Below are positions 16,729-25,710 of a stretch of 64,000 nt of DNA, in pieces. Source of the DNA: Fulvivirga sediminis (lineage in GTDB: Bacteria > Bacteroidota > Bacteroidia > Cytophagales > Cyclobacteriaceae); contig NZ_JAESIY010000001.1 in NCBI RefSeq assembly GCF_016757215.1, positions 186,001-250,000 of the forward strand, written 5' to 3'. The translations under genes were made by a program, and so were the position numbers. How positions within the stretch are numbered: the first letter of the stretch is position 1; each line of letters starts with the position of its first letter. Below the pieces are notes generated by a model. It saw nothing but the letters and a program-made list of their open reading frames with translations, did not search any database and was not told the DNA's origin.

Positions 16729-19700
16729 TTAATCTATTACTATAGGAAAATCATGGCCATGTGAGAAGGAGTTAGGAAACTGCATTTTACCCTTATATTT
16801 TCTGGAATACTCTGGCACTTGATCTTCTAAAAAGGATTTGAGTTCATATACAGTAATTTTCCCGTCTTTAGGGGCACCGTCGGCATCACCATTAAGTGCT
16901 TTTAGCAGCACATAAGTGAAGATTCCATGTCCTAGTTCCTTAAATTCCACTGCTGCCTGTTCACTTCCTGCTGATGCAAGCACATGGGTTCCGGTGCTTC
17001 TGGCGAGCTGTGCTAGTGCTTTCTCCTCTTCTGATCCTCTTTCGGCTAGTACCTCTACTCCACTACCAGATTGGCAGGCATCAATAAAAAGCACTTGCTT
17101 TAAAGCGGCTATTGATTTTAGTTTGCTCTGAATTTCATAAGCGTTAATGGCATCTTTAGCTAGTTTATCTTTATGATATAGCTTGATGTTATCAGAGGGG
17201 ATAAAGTAAAACTCTGAGTCTGACATGCTGCCATGGCCGGCATAATAAAAAAACAAAACATCTTGTGGCTTAGCTCTCTTGGCTAGAAGATCCAGTGTGG
17301 TGAGTATTTTTTCTCGAGAAGCTTCTTCATTAATCAAAGATATAGCTTCTATTCGTTCAAAAAGTTTCTTTGATTTATGAGAGATTATATCCGAAAACCC
17401 AGAGGCATCTGCTACCGCATAGTTGAGGTTAAGGTCTGTGTTTTTATATTTATTAATGCCAATGGAGAGCAGGTAAAGCGTAGAGCTAAGCCTTCCCTCC
17501 ATTTGAATGCTCACTTTTTTAATGTCTGATTGTACTCTGCCTTGGCTAAATGCTATTGCTGATATTTCATTTTTACCTGGCACTAGCTCTATTTCCTGAT
17601 TGACGACTATAGTATTGCCTTTCTGAACTTGATTTTCAATCGGTACTGCTTTCCCATTATTCATCAGTATAATTTCATCTATGCCTCCACCCTGATCAAT
17701 TATTCGAATAAGTACTGAAGCCTTTCCGGATTTAAGTGTTTCTCCCTGATGAGGAGTAAGTATATCAATTTTGGGAGGTGGAGACTTTTTTATCTGTTCA
17801 TTGATGTGTAAGTGATTTTTAGATGATTTGTTGAAGACTTTTTCTAATAAATCAGGTTCATAATATTTTTCAAAAAACTGGCTGGCACTATAACTTTTCA
17901 TGCCATCTACAAAAGCTACTTTATCAAAAGCATCAGGGGTGCCATTGAAATACCCTTTAGGGCTGATGACCATCCAGTCCTTTCCGTTCAGAATAATATA
18001 TGTGATAATTTCTTGCCCACTTTCAGTGTCCCAAATTTTAATCATGCCATCTTCACTTGAGCTAATAAGGTATTCATTATCATCAGAAAAAGATAGGTTG
18101 GTAACTGCAGCTTGGTGCCCTTTTAGTTTTTTTGTTACTTGTTTTGTGTTCGGGTCAACAATGCGTATGACCCTGTCATTACTTCCTACAGCTAATTGGT
18201 TGCCGTTTTTATTATAGCAAACGGAATAAAGAGGAACATTAAAATTGAGTCTCCATTCTTGTAATCCGGTAGCTACGTTCCAAAATTTAAGCCTACCATC
18301 CCAGGATACAGAGGCTACATTTTGCTGGTCAGGCGTAACGGCGAAGGAGCTGATAACATCCGAATGTCCTATAAACTCTCTGGCAGGAGTACCTGAGTCC
18401 ATCTCGTATAGACTTAGTTTTTCATCTAGGCTAGCCACTATTGCATAGAGGTCGGATTTAAAGAAATCTATTTTGTAAGGAGAGGCCTGGCTAAAGTTAT
18501 AGCTTTTTATAAGCTCTCCGGTATTTAAGTTCCATCTCTTAGCGGTGCCATCCCAGCTACCGCTTATTATTTGATTATTTTCCTGATTTACATTGAGAGA
18601 AAATATGACATCTCTATGGCCTTTTAATATTGTTAGTTGCTTTCCAGTAGCTACATCCCATATTCTTATGGTGCGGTCAGCACTTCCGGTTATCAGTTGT
18701 TTGCCGTCAGGGGTAAATACTAAGGTAATTATAGCTTTTTCATGGCCTATAAACTCGCGTATCAAGGTGCCAGATTTTATATCCCAAAGCCTTACCACAT
18801 TGCCAATTTTACCTTTGGCCAGGTATTTCCCATCAGGAGAAATGGCAAAATCATTTTTAAGGTCCGTGTATTTTTTTATGTAATAATCCCAGCGAGAATT
18901 AGGGTCATAGTCTAGACCTCCTTTGTCTTGGTTTACCAAGTACCCTCCCATCTTTTTTATGAGCTGGCCAGTGAAGGCATCGTATATGTTAATACTTTGA
19001 TCATCACTTACTATTACAATTTGCTTACCATCAGGACTAAAGACAGCATCAGTAGCAGACTTTTCATACTCTAGTGCAATAGCATATAACAATGTTTTTT
19101 GTGGCCATTCATATACTTTTAACGAATCTTCACCCAAGATCAAAATAGCGCTATTGTCAAATTGAATGTCTATAGCTTCATAGTGAGGTAGTTGGGTATC
19201 AATAGAAAAGCCTTCATTAGTTTCCAAATCCTGTATTTGAATGGGCTGCCTATTGGGGGCCATCACAAGTAGCTGTCCGTCTTGGCTATATTGAACTTTA
19301 GTGGCACATCCTGCGCAGCTGTGGTTTTTCGGTTGGTTTTGACCCATCTGTTCACCACTTTGCACATCAAAAATAGTGGTGGTGTTATTATCATTTCCTA
19401 TAGCCAGGTATTTTCCATTTTTACTGAAATCTGCAGATATGCCATACCCCATGCTATGATCAGCATCGGTGCGAAAGCTTCTTATGGTATCTCCGGTTTG
19501 TAGATTCCAAATGTATCCTTTCCAAGAATACCCACCAGTAAAAAGCATTTGGTCATCATTGCTTAAAGCAACTTTGTTAAGCTGAGTTTTAGGTGTTTCG
19601 TAAGTTCGGATGATTTTGCCAGATACTATTTCCCATAGTTTGGCGGTGCCGTCTTCACTGCCACTAACAAAATGGAGTCCATCTGAGGTAATTGCTATGT

Positions 19701-19938
19701 CTTTTACCGTGGCGGTATGTCCAAAATAGGTTCTTATCTCACGGCCTGATTCAAAATCCCAGAGTTTAATGGTGTTATCTTTACTGCCCGTGAGCAGGTA
19801 CTTTCCATTAGGAGTAAAGGCCACTGATTTGATAGGCCCGTAATGACCTCGTTGAATAACAGTCTCTAGCTGTTGTGACATACTCTTATAAGCACAGCCT
19901 AGCAGGAAGGTGATAATTAAAAGTAAGTAGACTCTCAC
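16729..19938 (-). CDS. WD40-repeat protein with C-terminal caspase-like (C14) protease domain
   Basis: A 1069-residue exported protein. The N-terminal signal sequence ends in LLGC, a possible lipobox, though cleavage at SMSQ is also possible. Residues of about 30-690 hold some 12-14 WD40 repeats (for example FTPNGKYLLTGSKDNTIKLW), enough for two propellers. A linker with a beta-sandwich-like segment follows. The caspase/metacaspase domain (about 822-1069) opens with LSIGINKYKN and has the catalytic dyad His902 (YYAGHGS) and Cys955 (IDACQSG). Substrate and role are unknown; proteins of this design in bacteria have been tied to proteolytic signalling or defence. It is divergent from the propeller/OmpA-like gene at 20038, 99 bases away. 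Confidence 0.92.
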   Translation of the reverse strand: MRVYLLLIITFLLGCAYKSMSQQLETVIQRGHYGPIKSVAFTPNGKYLLTGSKDNTIKLWDFESGREIRTYFGHTATVKDIAITSDGLHFVSGSEDGTAKLWEIVSGKIIRTYETPKTQLNKVALSNDDQMLFTGGYSWKGYIWNLQTGDTIRSFRTDADHSMGYGISADFSKNGKYLAIGNDNNTTTIFDVQSGEQMGQNQPKNHSCAGCATKVQYSQDGQLLVMAPNRQPIQIQDLETNEGFSIDTQLPHYEAIDIQFDNSAILILGEDSLKVYEWPQKTLLYAIALEYEKSATDAVFSPDGKQIVIVSDDQSINIYDAFTGQLIKKMGGYLVNQDKGGLDYDPNSRWDYYIKKYTDLKNDFAISPDGKYLAKGKIGNVVRLWDIKSGTLIREFIGHEKAIITLVFTPDGKQLITGSADRTIRIWDVATGKQLTILKGHRDVIFSLNVNQENNQIISGSWDGTAKRWNLNTGELIKSYNFSQASPYKIDFFKSDLYAIVASLDEKLSLYEMDSGTPAREFIGHSDVISSFAVTPDQQNVASVSWDGRLKFWNVATGLQEWRLNFNVPLYSVCYNKNGNQLAVGSNDRVIRIVDPNTKQVTKKLKGHQAAVTNLSFSDDNEYLISSSEDGMIKIWDTESGQEIITYIILNGKDWMVISPKGYFNGTPDAFDKVAFVDGMKSYSASQFFEKYYEPDLLEKVFNKSSKNHLHINEQIKKSPPPKIDILTPHQGETLKSGKASVLIRIIDQGGGIDEIILMNNGKAVPIENQVQKGNTIVVNQEIELVPGKNEISAIAFSQGRVQSDIKKVSIQMEGRLSSTLYLLSIGINKYKNTDLNLNYAVADASGFSDIISHKSKKLFERIEAISLINEEASREKILTTLDLLAKRAKPQDVLFFYYAGHGSMSDSEFYFIPSDNIKLYHKDKLAKDAINAYEIQSKLKSIAALKQVLFIDACQSGSGVEVLAERGSEEEKALAQLARSTGTHVLASAGSEQAAVEFKELGHGIFTYVLLKALNGDADGAPKDGKITVYELKSFLEDQVPEYSRKYKGKMQFPNSFSHGHDFPIVID

Positions 19939-20037
19939 TGGCGTATTCTTATTTGCAAGCTTGAAGTTAGGGATTTGTTTTGGAAATGTTTTTGCTAAAA
20001 TCCTTATATTTAGATTTATAACTAAATAGCTGTTTCT

Positions 20038-21678
20038 ATGAAAGGCATCTTTTTTTCTGTGCTTTTGTGCTATGTTGTTGCTTTAAAAGGGGTTTCTCAA
20101 ACTGAGGTTCGACCACTTCCTCCTAACATTAATAGGCCTTCCATTAACTTGTTTGCTCCTTTTATTAGTGGAGATGGTAAAACTATTGTTTTTTTATCTG
20201 ACTATACCGATGACGGTTACCATGGCATGCGCTGGGCCACAAAAAAAACAGTTTCTACCTGGAATGACGGGTTGGAAGTCAATAAGTTGATTAATAGGGC
20301 CACTTTAAATTTCAGAGGAGGCTATAGTCTTAGCTTTGATGGTGATTTAATGATTTTTACTTCTAGAAAATCTGGTTTGGGAGGCTTTGATTTATGGTAT
20401 AGTAACCGCAGAGGAGATGACTGGGAAGCTCCTAAAAACTTTGGTAAACCTATCAATAGTAGTACCAATGATGGTTGTGGAATGCTTTCGCCCGATGGTG
20501 AATATCTTTATTTTATGAGGTGTGATCAAATGGAAGCCTATCAAGGAGCCAGTGGTTGTAAACTCATGGTAGCTAAAAAAACTTATAATGGCTGGGAGGA
20601 GCCAGTGCCTTTGCCGGATAATATTAATACTGGTAACTCGCAGGTGCCAAGGATATTAGCGGATGGTGAAACTTTGATTTTTTCATCTGATCAAATGGGA
20701 GGAAAAGGAGGTTTTGATTTGTTCATGAGTCGGAAAGAAGGTGATGGCTGGTCCGATCCCGTTCCGATGGATTTTATTAATACTGAGAAAGATGATCAGT
20801 TTATTAGTATTCCGGCTAAAGGAAGGTATATGTATGCAGAGATAGATGGTATAAAGGATAGAGAAATAGCAGAGATACTTATACCTGAAGAATTTCAACC
20901 GAGCAAGGTGATGAGAATTAGGGGAAAAGTAACTGATGGAGTAACAAATGAACCTCTAAACGCCAACCTTACTGTTTTCAACGTAGATATGAGAGATCGG
21001 TTATGGAATGAGAAGGTAGGTAAAAAGGGAGAATTTGCCATAGTTCTCAAAGAAGGTTCTGTATATGATGTTTCTTTAGATGTTGAAAATAAAGGGTATA
21101 TGTATTTTTCAAAAATATATGACCTTAAAGAAGTAGGCTCTCGTGACAAAGAGATTTTAAATATTTCTCTTGAACCTATGAAAGCAGGATCACAATATCC
21201 GCTGGATGTACTATTTGAAGAAAATTCCGCTGTTCTGGATGAAGATGGTGTTTTTGAGTTGAGGCGTGTGGCTGATTTGCTTAGAAAGAATGGAGAAATG
21301 AAGGTGGAAATTGAGGTGGTTTCCAATAACTATCAGGAAGATTCCGTAGCTTCAGAGATGCTGACTGAGGTGAAAATGGATACCACTTATGAGGCTCATT
21401 CTAATACAAAAGCCTCAATGGATACAGTGCAGAGTATAAATACTGCTAAAGTTGGGATAGAGGAAAGAGATAGTTTGGAGATGGACGATCATGAACCTGC
21501 TTTTAGGTTGATCAAGATTTATCATAATGACCGTAGCGAGAAACAGGCTGAAGCAATTAAAACCTATATTGAAGGAAGAGGTGTAAAAGAAGATCGCATA
21601 AAGCTAAAATGGAGTAAAGAGGAGAAAGGAGAGGCAGGAAAACCAATTAGTGTTAAAATGAAAATACTGACTCTCTAG
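20038..21678 (+). CDS. PD40 beta-propeller, carboxypeptidase-regulatory and degenerate OmpA-like domain protein
   Basis: A 546-residue exported protein (signal peptide about 1-20, ending GVSQ). Residues of about 35-280 carry PD40 propeller repeats (SFDGDLMIFTSRKSGLGGFDLWY and three like it). A CarboxypepD_reg-like beta domain follows (about 296-380, IRGKVTDGVTNEPLNANLTVF). The C-terminus starts like OmpA (PLDVLFEENSAVLDEDGVFELRRVADLL) but then holds a 60-residue acidic insert before RSEKQAEAIKTYIEGRGV. The peptidoglycan-binding core found in PorE-like proteins is poorly conserved. The architecture resembles type IX secretion PorE, without its N-terminal TPR. Stop codons of this gene and the photolyase gene overlap by four bases. 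Confidence 0.83.
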   Translation: MKGIFFSVLLCYVVALKGVSQTEVRPLPPNINRPSINLFAPFISGDGKTIVFLSDYTDDGYHGMRWATKKTVSTWNDGLEVNKLINRATLNFRGGYSLSFDGDLMIFTSRKSGLGGFDLWYSNRRGDDWEAPKNFGKPINSSTNDGCGMLSPDGEYLYFMRCDQMEAYQGASGCKLMVAKKTYNGWEEPVPLPDNINTGNSQVPRILADGETLIFSSDQMGGKGGFDLFMSRKEGDGWSDPVPMDFINTEKDDQFISIPAKGRYMYAEIDGIKDREIAEILIPEEFQPSKVMRIRGKVTDGVTNEPLNANLTVFNVDMRDRLWNEKVGKKGEFAIVLKEGSVYDVSLDVENKGYMYFSKIYDLKEVGSRDKEILNISLEPMKAGSQYPLDVLFEENSAVLDEDGVFELRRVADLLRKNGEMKVEIEVVSNNYQEDSVASEMLTEVKMDTTYEAHSNTKASMDTVQSINTAKVGIEERDSLEMDDHEPAFRLIKIYHNDRSEKQAEAIKTYIEGRGVKEDRIKLKWSKEEKGEAGKPISVKMKILTL

Positions 21679-23135
21679 AGATTATTTAAAAATTCTTCTG
21701 CTATGTTTATATGTTGGTGAAGCGTTTTTTTATCCATTTTTTCCAACATTTTAACCACAAATGACATGCGATGATTTTTACGGAATTCATTTTGATGGGT
21801 ATTTAAAAAGCGCCAATAGAGGCCATCCCATATTTCACACCATTTGCCCTTTTTATAGTTACTCATTTTGAGTACATAATTAGAGCTGGAAATGTAAGGC
21901 TTGGTGGTAATAAGTCCCCCATCGGCGTATTGTGTCATGCCATATACGTTGGGTACCATAACCCAGTCATAAGCGTCAATAAAAAGAGACATAAACCAAG
22001 AGTAAATATCGTCAGGATCAAATTCGCACAACAGCATGAAGTTGCCCAAAATCATTAGTCGCTCTATATGATGGCAGTAGCCCGTTTGTAGCACTTTGTT
22101 AATAGTATTGTCAATAGGTTCTATGCCTGTAGTGGCACCCCAAAATGACTGAGGTATTCTTCTGTTGTGGTTAAAATGATTATTGGTTCGTTCAAAAACT
22201 CCTTCAAAGGCATAAATGCCACGCATAAATTCTCGCCAGCCTATTATTTGCCTAACAAACCCTTCTAGACAGTTAAGTGGGTAATTGTGTTCTTCATGTT
22301 TTTTGAAAAGAGTTTCTATAGCTTTTTTTGGTGTAATTAAGCCAATATTTAAAGCAGGTGTAAGTACAGAATGAAAAAGGAAGTGGTCATTTTTACTTAT
22401 AGCATCTTCATAATCTCCGAAGAGTTGCATGCGGTTATCTAAAAAGTCTATGAGTGATTGTTCTGCCTGATAATGAGTAATAGCGTAGCTCACTCCCTCT
22501 AAGCTACCGTAGTTTTGATCAAAGTGTTTTTTTACATATTCTTTGGCTTCTTGCGCGTAATGATTTTCTTGTGGTTGATATGGCTCGGGAATAGATATAT
22601 CTTTTGGTAATTTTTTTCTGTTCTCCTCATCATAGCTCCATTTGCCTCCTTGAGGCTCGCCATTGTTAATTAAGATATCATGTTTAATACGTTGCTTTTT
22701 ATAAAAACTAGCCATGAAATATTTTCTATCTGGCAACATTTCCTTTAAATCTACAGGTGTGGATAGGAAGCCAGGACTATCGTAAGCTATAAGATCAATT
22801 GAATATTTTCTGGCACTTATTCGAAGTCTTTTTTCGAGGAGGAAGTCAGTTGTTTTTACATAATGAATCACATTGACCCTTTTATCCAGGATTTTTTCGA
22901 AAAAGTGGTTTAGGCTAGTATGTGAATGAGCATCAATATATTTGGTGGTATATTCTTTTTGATTTAGGTAGCTTTCATAATATTTCATGGAAGCGCGGTG
23001 CAGCCATATTTTTTTCTTATGAAATTTTAACTGGGTAAAATAAAGATGGTCCTCAATAAGGTAAACCTTCCTATCACTCTTTATGGCAGGGTTAGGGTAG
23101 TATAGCTGATGTGGAAATACAATGGAGGCTTCCAT
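21675..23135 (-). CDS. Photolyase/cryptochrome-related flavoprotein (DPRP family) lacking Fe-S cysteines
   Basis: A 486-residue protein of the deoxyribodipyrimidine photolyase-related (DPRP, FeS-BCP/PhrB) family. The N-terminal Rossmann-like antenna domain is FPHQLYYPNP onward; the C-terminal FAD-binding helical domain holds GWREFMRGIY, HHIERLMILGNFMLL, DAYDWVMVPNVYGM and ADGG. Members of this family ligate a 4Fe-4S cluster with four cysteines; the TGMTDMNC-like position reads TGIEPIDN here and the CxxC region is reduced to SNYKKGKWCE, so no cluster seems possible. The DNA repair or light-sensing role is therefore uncertain. It follows the GGCT-like gene by 31 bases. Confidence 0.88.
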   Translation of the reverse strand: MEASIVFPHQLYYPNPAIKSDRKVYLIEDHLYFTQLKFHKKKIWLHRASMKYYESYLNQKEYTTKYIDAHSHTSLNHFFEKILDKRVNVIHYVKTTDFLLEKRLRISARKYSIDLIAYDSPGFLSTPVDLKEMLPDRKYFMASFYKKQRIKHDILINNGEPQGGKWSYDEENRKKLPKDISIPEPYQPQENHYAQEAKEYVKKHFDQNYGSLEGVSYAITHYQAEQSLIDFLDNRMQLFGDYEDAISKNDHFLFHSVLTPALNIGLITPKKAIETLFKKHEEHNYPLNCLEGFVRQIIGWREFMRGIYAFEGVFERTNNHFNHNRRIPQSFWGATTGIEPIDNTINKVLQTGYCHHIERLMILGNFMLLCEFDPDDIYSWFMSLFIDAYDWVMVPNVYGMTQYADGGLITTKPYISSSNYVLKMSNYKKGKWCEIWDGLYWRFLNTHQNEFRKNHRMSFVVKMLEKMDKKTLHQHINIAEEFLNNL

Positions 23136-23166
23136 GTATAAGCTAACAGCTTCAAATTGTTAAAAG

Positions 23167-23643
23167 TTATTTATACTCAGATACAGGGATAGAATCTATT
23201 TGCTTCAGTTTTTCATAATATTCCTCACTTATAAAGTGCTTTGCTTTTAGCAGATGAAATAAATGATTATTAAGAGGTTTCAATCCTTCCTCACAACGAG
23301 AATCATTGGCTATATACAAATAAGCTGTTTCAGTCTCTCCATTCCTAAGCTTCACTTTATGGTTCTCTTTTTTATAGTCTACCGGAAAGTTTTCATAAAG
23401 ATCTATATAAGTTACTGATGCCTCGTCTGTAGTGATCAAAATGCCTTCCACTTGATCAGTATAGCTTTGAATAATATTAGCATACCCAACCCCTGGCAAA
23501 TCATAGTCTTTCACGTTAAAGGTTAGTTGGTATTCTGGTAAAATTGCAGGCTCTGCTTTAAACACTTTCACTTTTAATCGTTCCAGATGCTCTATATCCA
23601 TGTTAGAGCCATAAGCAAAATATTTCACCCTGTTTTTATACAC
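23167..23643 (-). CDS. Gamma-glutamylcyclotransferase-like (AIG2/GGCT fold) protein
   Basis: A 158-residue cytoplasmic protein. The N-terminal motif FAYGSNMDIEHLERL is the substrate-binding loop of the gamma-glutamylcyclotransferase fold, and YENFPVDYKKE falls where the catalytic acidic residue is expected. Members release 5-oxoproline from gamma-glutamyl peptides, or act as amine cyclotransferases; substrate is not predictable. It precedes the photolyase-related gene on the same strand and is probably in one transcript with it. Confidence 0.85.
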   Translation of the reverse strand: MYKNRVKYFAYGSNMDIEHLERLKVKVFKAEPAILPEYQLTFNVKDYDLPGVGYANIIQSYTDQVEGILITTDEASVTYIDLYENFPVDYKKENHKVKLRNGETETAYLYIANDSRCEEGLKPLNNHLFHLLKAKHFISEEYYEKLKQIDSIPVSEYK

Positions 23644-23716
23644 TAGATTATATTTGGGTCACTGAAGGATCATAACATATATATTAAAAATAATGTTTCT
23701 GGATTTGATTTATATT

Positions 23717-23755
23717 AAAAAAAGAAGCCATAAATTCTTAAAGAATCTATGGCTT
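23717..23755 (-). terminator. Intrinsic terminator of the beta-oxidation operon
   Basis: A long stem reading on the minus strand AAGCCATA...TATGGCTT, extended inwards by ATTCTT/AAGAAT, followed by CTTTTTTTAA. It lies 30-70 bases after the acyl-CoA dehydrogenase stop and before the GGCT-like gene. Confidence 0.88.
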
Positions 23756-23784
23756 GCAATTACAAGAGAGTTTTTTTATTTCTT

Positions 23785-25602
23785 TTAGAAGGTGTACTCA
23801 TTTTTTTCGATGATATGATCAGCAATTCTTCTGCGAGCATCTTTAAGGTTAAAAGGCTCTAGCTTGGTAAACCTTTTTAATCCCATAAGCATCATACGCT
23901 GTTCATCTCCTTGTGCAAAAGCATATATCGCCTCTTTTCCAGCAGATGCTGCTTTTTCAACTGCTTCATAGAGATATACTCTCATCATGTCAGCTTCTAT
24001 TTTCATAGCATCTTCACCTTTTTGGGCTACTAGTTTTTCCACTCTCAATAAGCAAGATTCTGCCACATAGCCTTCAATAAGCATGTCAGCGAGATTCATG
24101 AGAATTTCCTGTTCACTGCTAAGTTTTTGCATGAACTTTTGAACGGCGGCTCCCGCTACCATAAGTCCTGCTTTTTTCAGGTTGAGTAATGCTTTTTTCT
24201 CTTTAGCAAATAAGGTTTCATCGTCAGAGGCCCCAAAGTCAGGAATAGACATCAGTTCTTTTTGTACCTCCATGGCGGGTTTCATAAGATCTAAGTGGCC
24301 TTTCATAGCTCTTTTTAGGAGCATATCAATACAGAGCATTCTATTGATCTCATTGGTTCCTTCAAATATTCTGTTTATACGTGCATCACGATAAGCGCGA
24401 TCCATAGGGCTTTCTGCAGAGAAACCCATACCTCCATAGATTTGTACACCCTCATCTGTAACATAATCTAGTATTTCAGAACCGTGAACTTTTAAGATTG
24501 CACATTCAATAGCAAATTCTTCTACTGATTTTAATCTGGCTTTAGCCGGTTCCATGCCATTTTGCACTAGTCTTTCATAAGCATCATCAATATTTTGGCC
24601 TGCGCGATAATGAGCTGATTCAGAGGCATAAACTTTAGTGGCCATTTCAGCCAATTTATGTTTGATAGCGCCAAAGCTGGAGATAGCTGTGCCGAATTGC
24701 TTTCTTTCATTTGCATAATTTACAGCATTATCTATTACTGCCTTGCTACCACCTATGGCTGCTGCACCTAGTTTAATTCTGCCTATGTTAAGAATGTTTA
24801 CTGCTATTTTAAAGCCGTTTTCTCTTTCAGAAAGCATGTTCTCAACTGGTACTTTGCAGTCATTGAAAAAGATTTGTCTGGTAGAAGAGCCCTTAATTCC
24901 CATTTTTTTCTCTTCTTCATTCATGGTAATACCGCCGAAGTCTTTTTCTACGATAAAGGCAGAGAGGTTTTTGTCATCATCAATTTTGGCAAAAACTATG
25001 AATACATCAGCGAAGCCGCCATTGGTTATCCACATTTTTTGTCCGTTGATAATGTAGTGTTTTCCATCATCAGTAAGCTTGGCTTTGGTTTTGCCTGAGT
25101 TAGCATCAGATCCTGAATCTGGTTCTGTAAGACAGTATGAAGCTTTCCATTCTCCTGAAGCTAGTTTAGGAAGGTATTTGGCTTTTTGCTCATCATTGCC
25201 ATAATATAAAATGGGTAGTGTACCTATACCGGTATGTGCAGAAATGGCTACTGCAAAGGAGTGACCTGCGCCGAGTACTTCTGTTACTAGCATGGAAGTG
25301 TTGAAATTCATTCCAAATCCACCGTATTCTTCTGGTACAGAGGTCCCTAGAAGACCTAGCTCACCCGCTTTATCTAGCAGAGAAGGCATAAGCTCAGGTT
25401 GCTTCATAGAGTCTATTTCGTCTAATCGGGTAAGAATTTCTTGTTTTAGAAAATCTTTGCAGGTTTGAGCTATCATTTTCTGTTCTTCACTCCATTCTTC
25501 AGGAATAAATACATCTTTGGCGTCTGTCTCTTTAATTAAAAACTCACCACCTTTTATGGCTTCTGTAGTTTCTTTTGATTGTTCCGTTGCTGTAGTGCTC
25601 AT
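23785..25602 (-). CDS. Acyl-CoA dehydrogenase, long form
   Basis: A 605-residue acyl-CoA dehydrogenase with the usual core (about 30-420) plus a C-terminal extension of 170-180 residues as in VLCAD-like enzymes. Core motifs are CLTEPDSGSDANSGKTKA, KMWITNGGFADVF, RKQFGTAIS, and the catalytic glutamate in IFEGTNEINRML. It is the third enzyme in the MarR-led operon and supplies the first dehydrogenation of beta-oxidation. It is separated from the thiolase gene by 108 bases. Chain-length preference is inferred only from the form. A terminator follows. Confidence 0.96.
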   Translation of the reverse strand: MSTTATEQSKETTEAIKGGEFLIKETDAKDVFIPEEWSEEQKMIAQTCKDFLKQEILTRLDEIDSMKQPELMPSLLDKAGELGLLGTSVPEEYGGFGMNFNTSMLVTEVLGAGHSFAVAISAHTGIGTLPILYYGNDEQKAKYLPKLASGEWKASYCLTEPDSGSDANSGKTKAKLTDDGKHYIINGQKMWITNGGFADVFIVFAKIDDDKNLSAFIVEKDFGGITMNEEEKKMGIKGSSTRQIFFNDCKVPVENMLSERENGFKIAVNILNIGRIKLGAAAIGGSKAVIDNAVNYANERKQFGTAISSFGAIKHKLAEMATKVYASESAHYRAGQNIDDAYERLVQNGMEPAKARLKSVEEFAIECAILKVHGSEILDYVTDEGVQIYGGMGFSAESPMDRAYRDARINRIFEGTNEINRMLCIDMLLKRAMKGHLDLMKPAMEVQKELMSIPDFGASDDETLFAKEKKALLNLKKAGLMVAGAAVQKFMQKLSSEQEILMNLADMLIEGYVAESCLLRVEKLVAQKGEDAMKIEADMMRVYLYEAVEKAASAGKEAIYAFAQGDEQRMMLMGLKRFTKLEPFNLKDARRRIADHIIEKNEYTF

Positions 25603-25710
25603 AAGTAATTAGATTTTTAGAAGGTAGTATTGAGGCTTATAGCTCAAATCAAATTTTTTGTTGATTAATGTTTTAAAGTGCTTGATTCAATTTTAGGTCT
25701 TATACACTTT

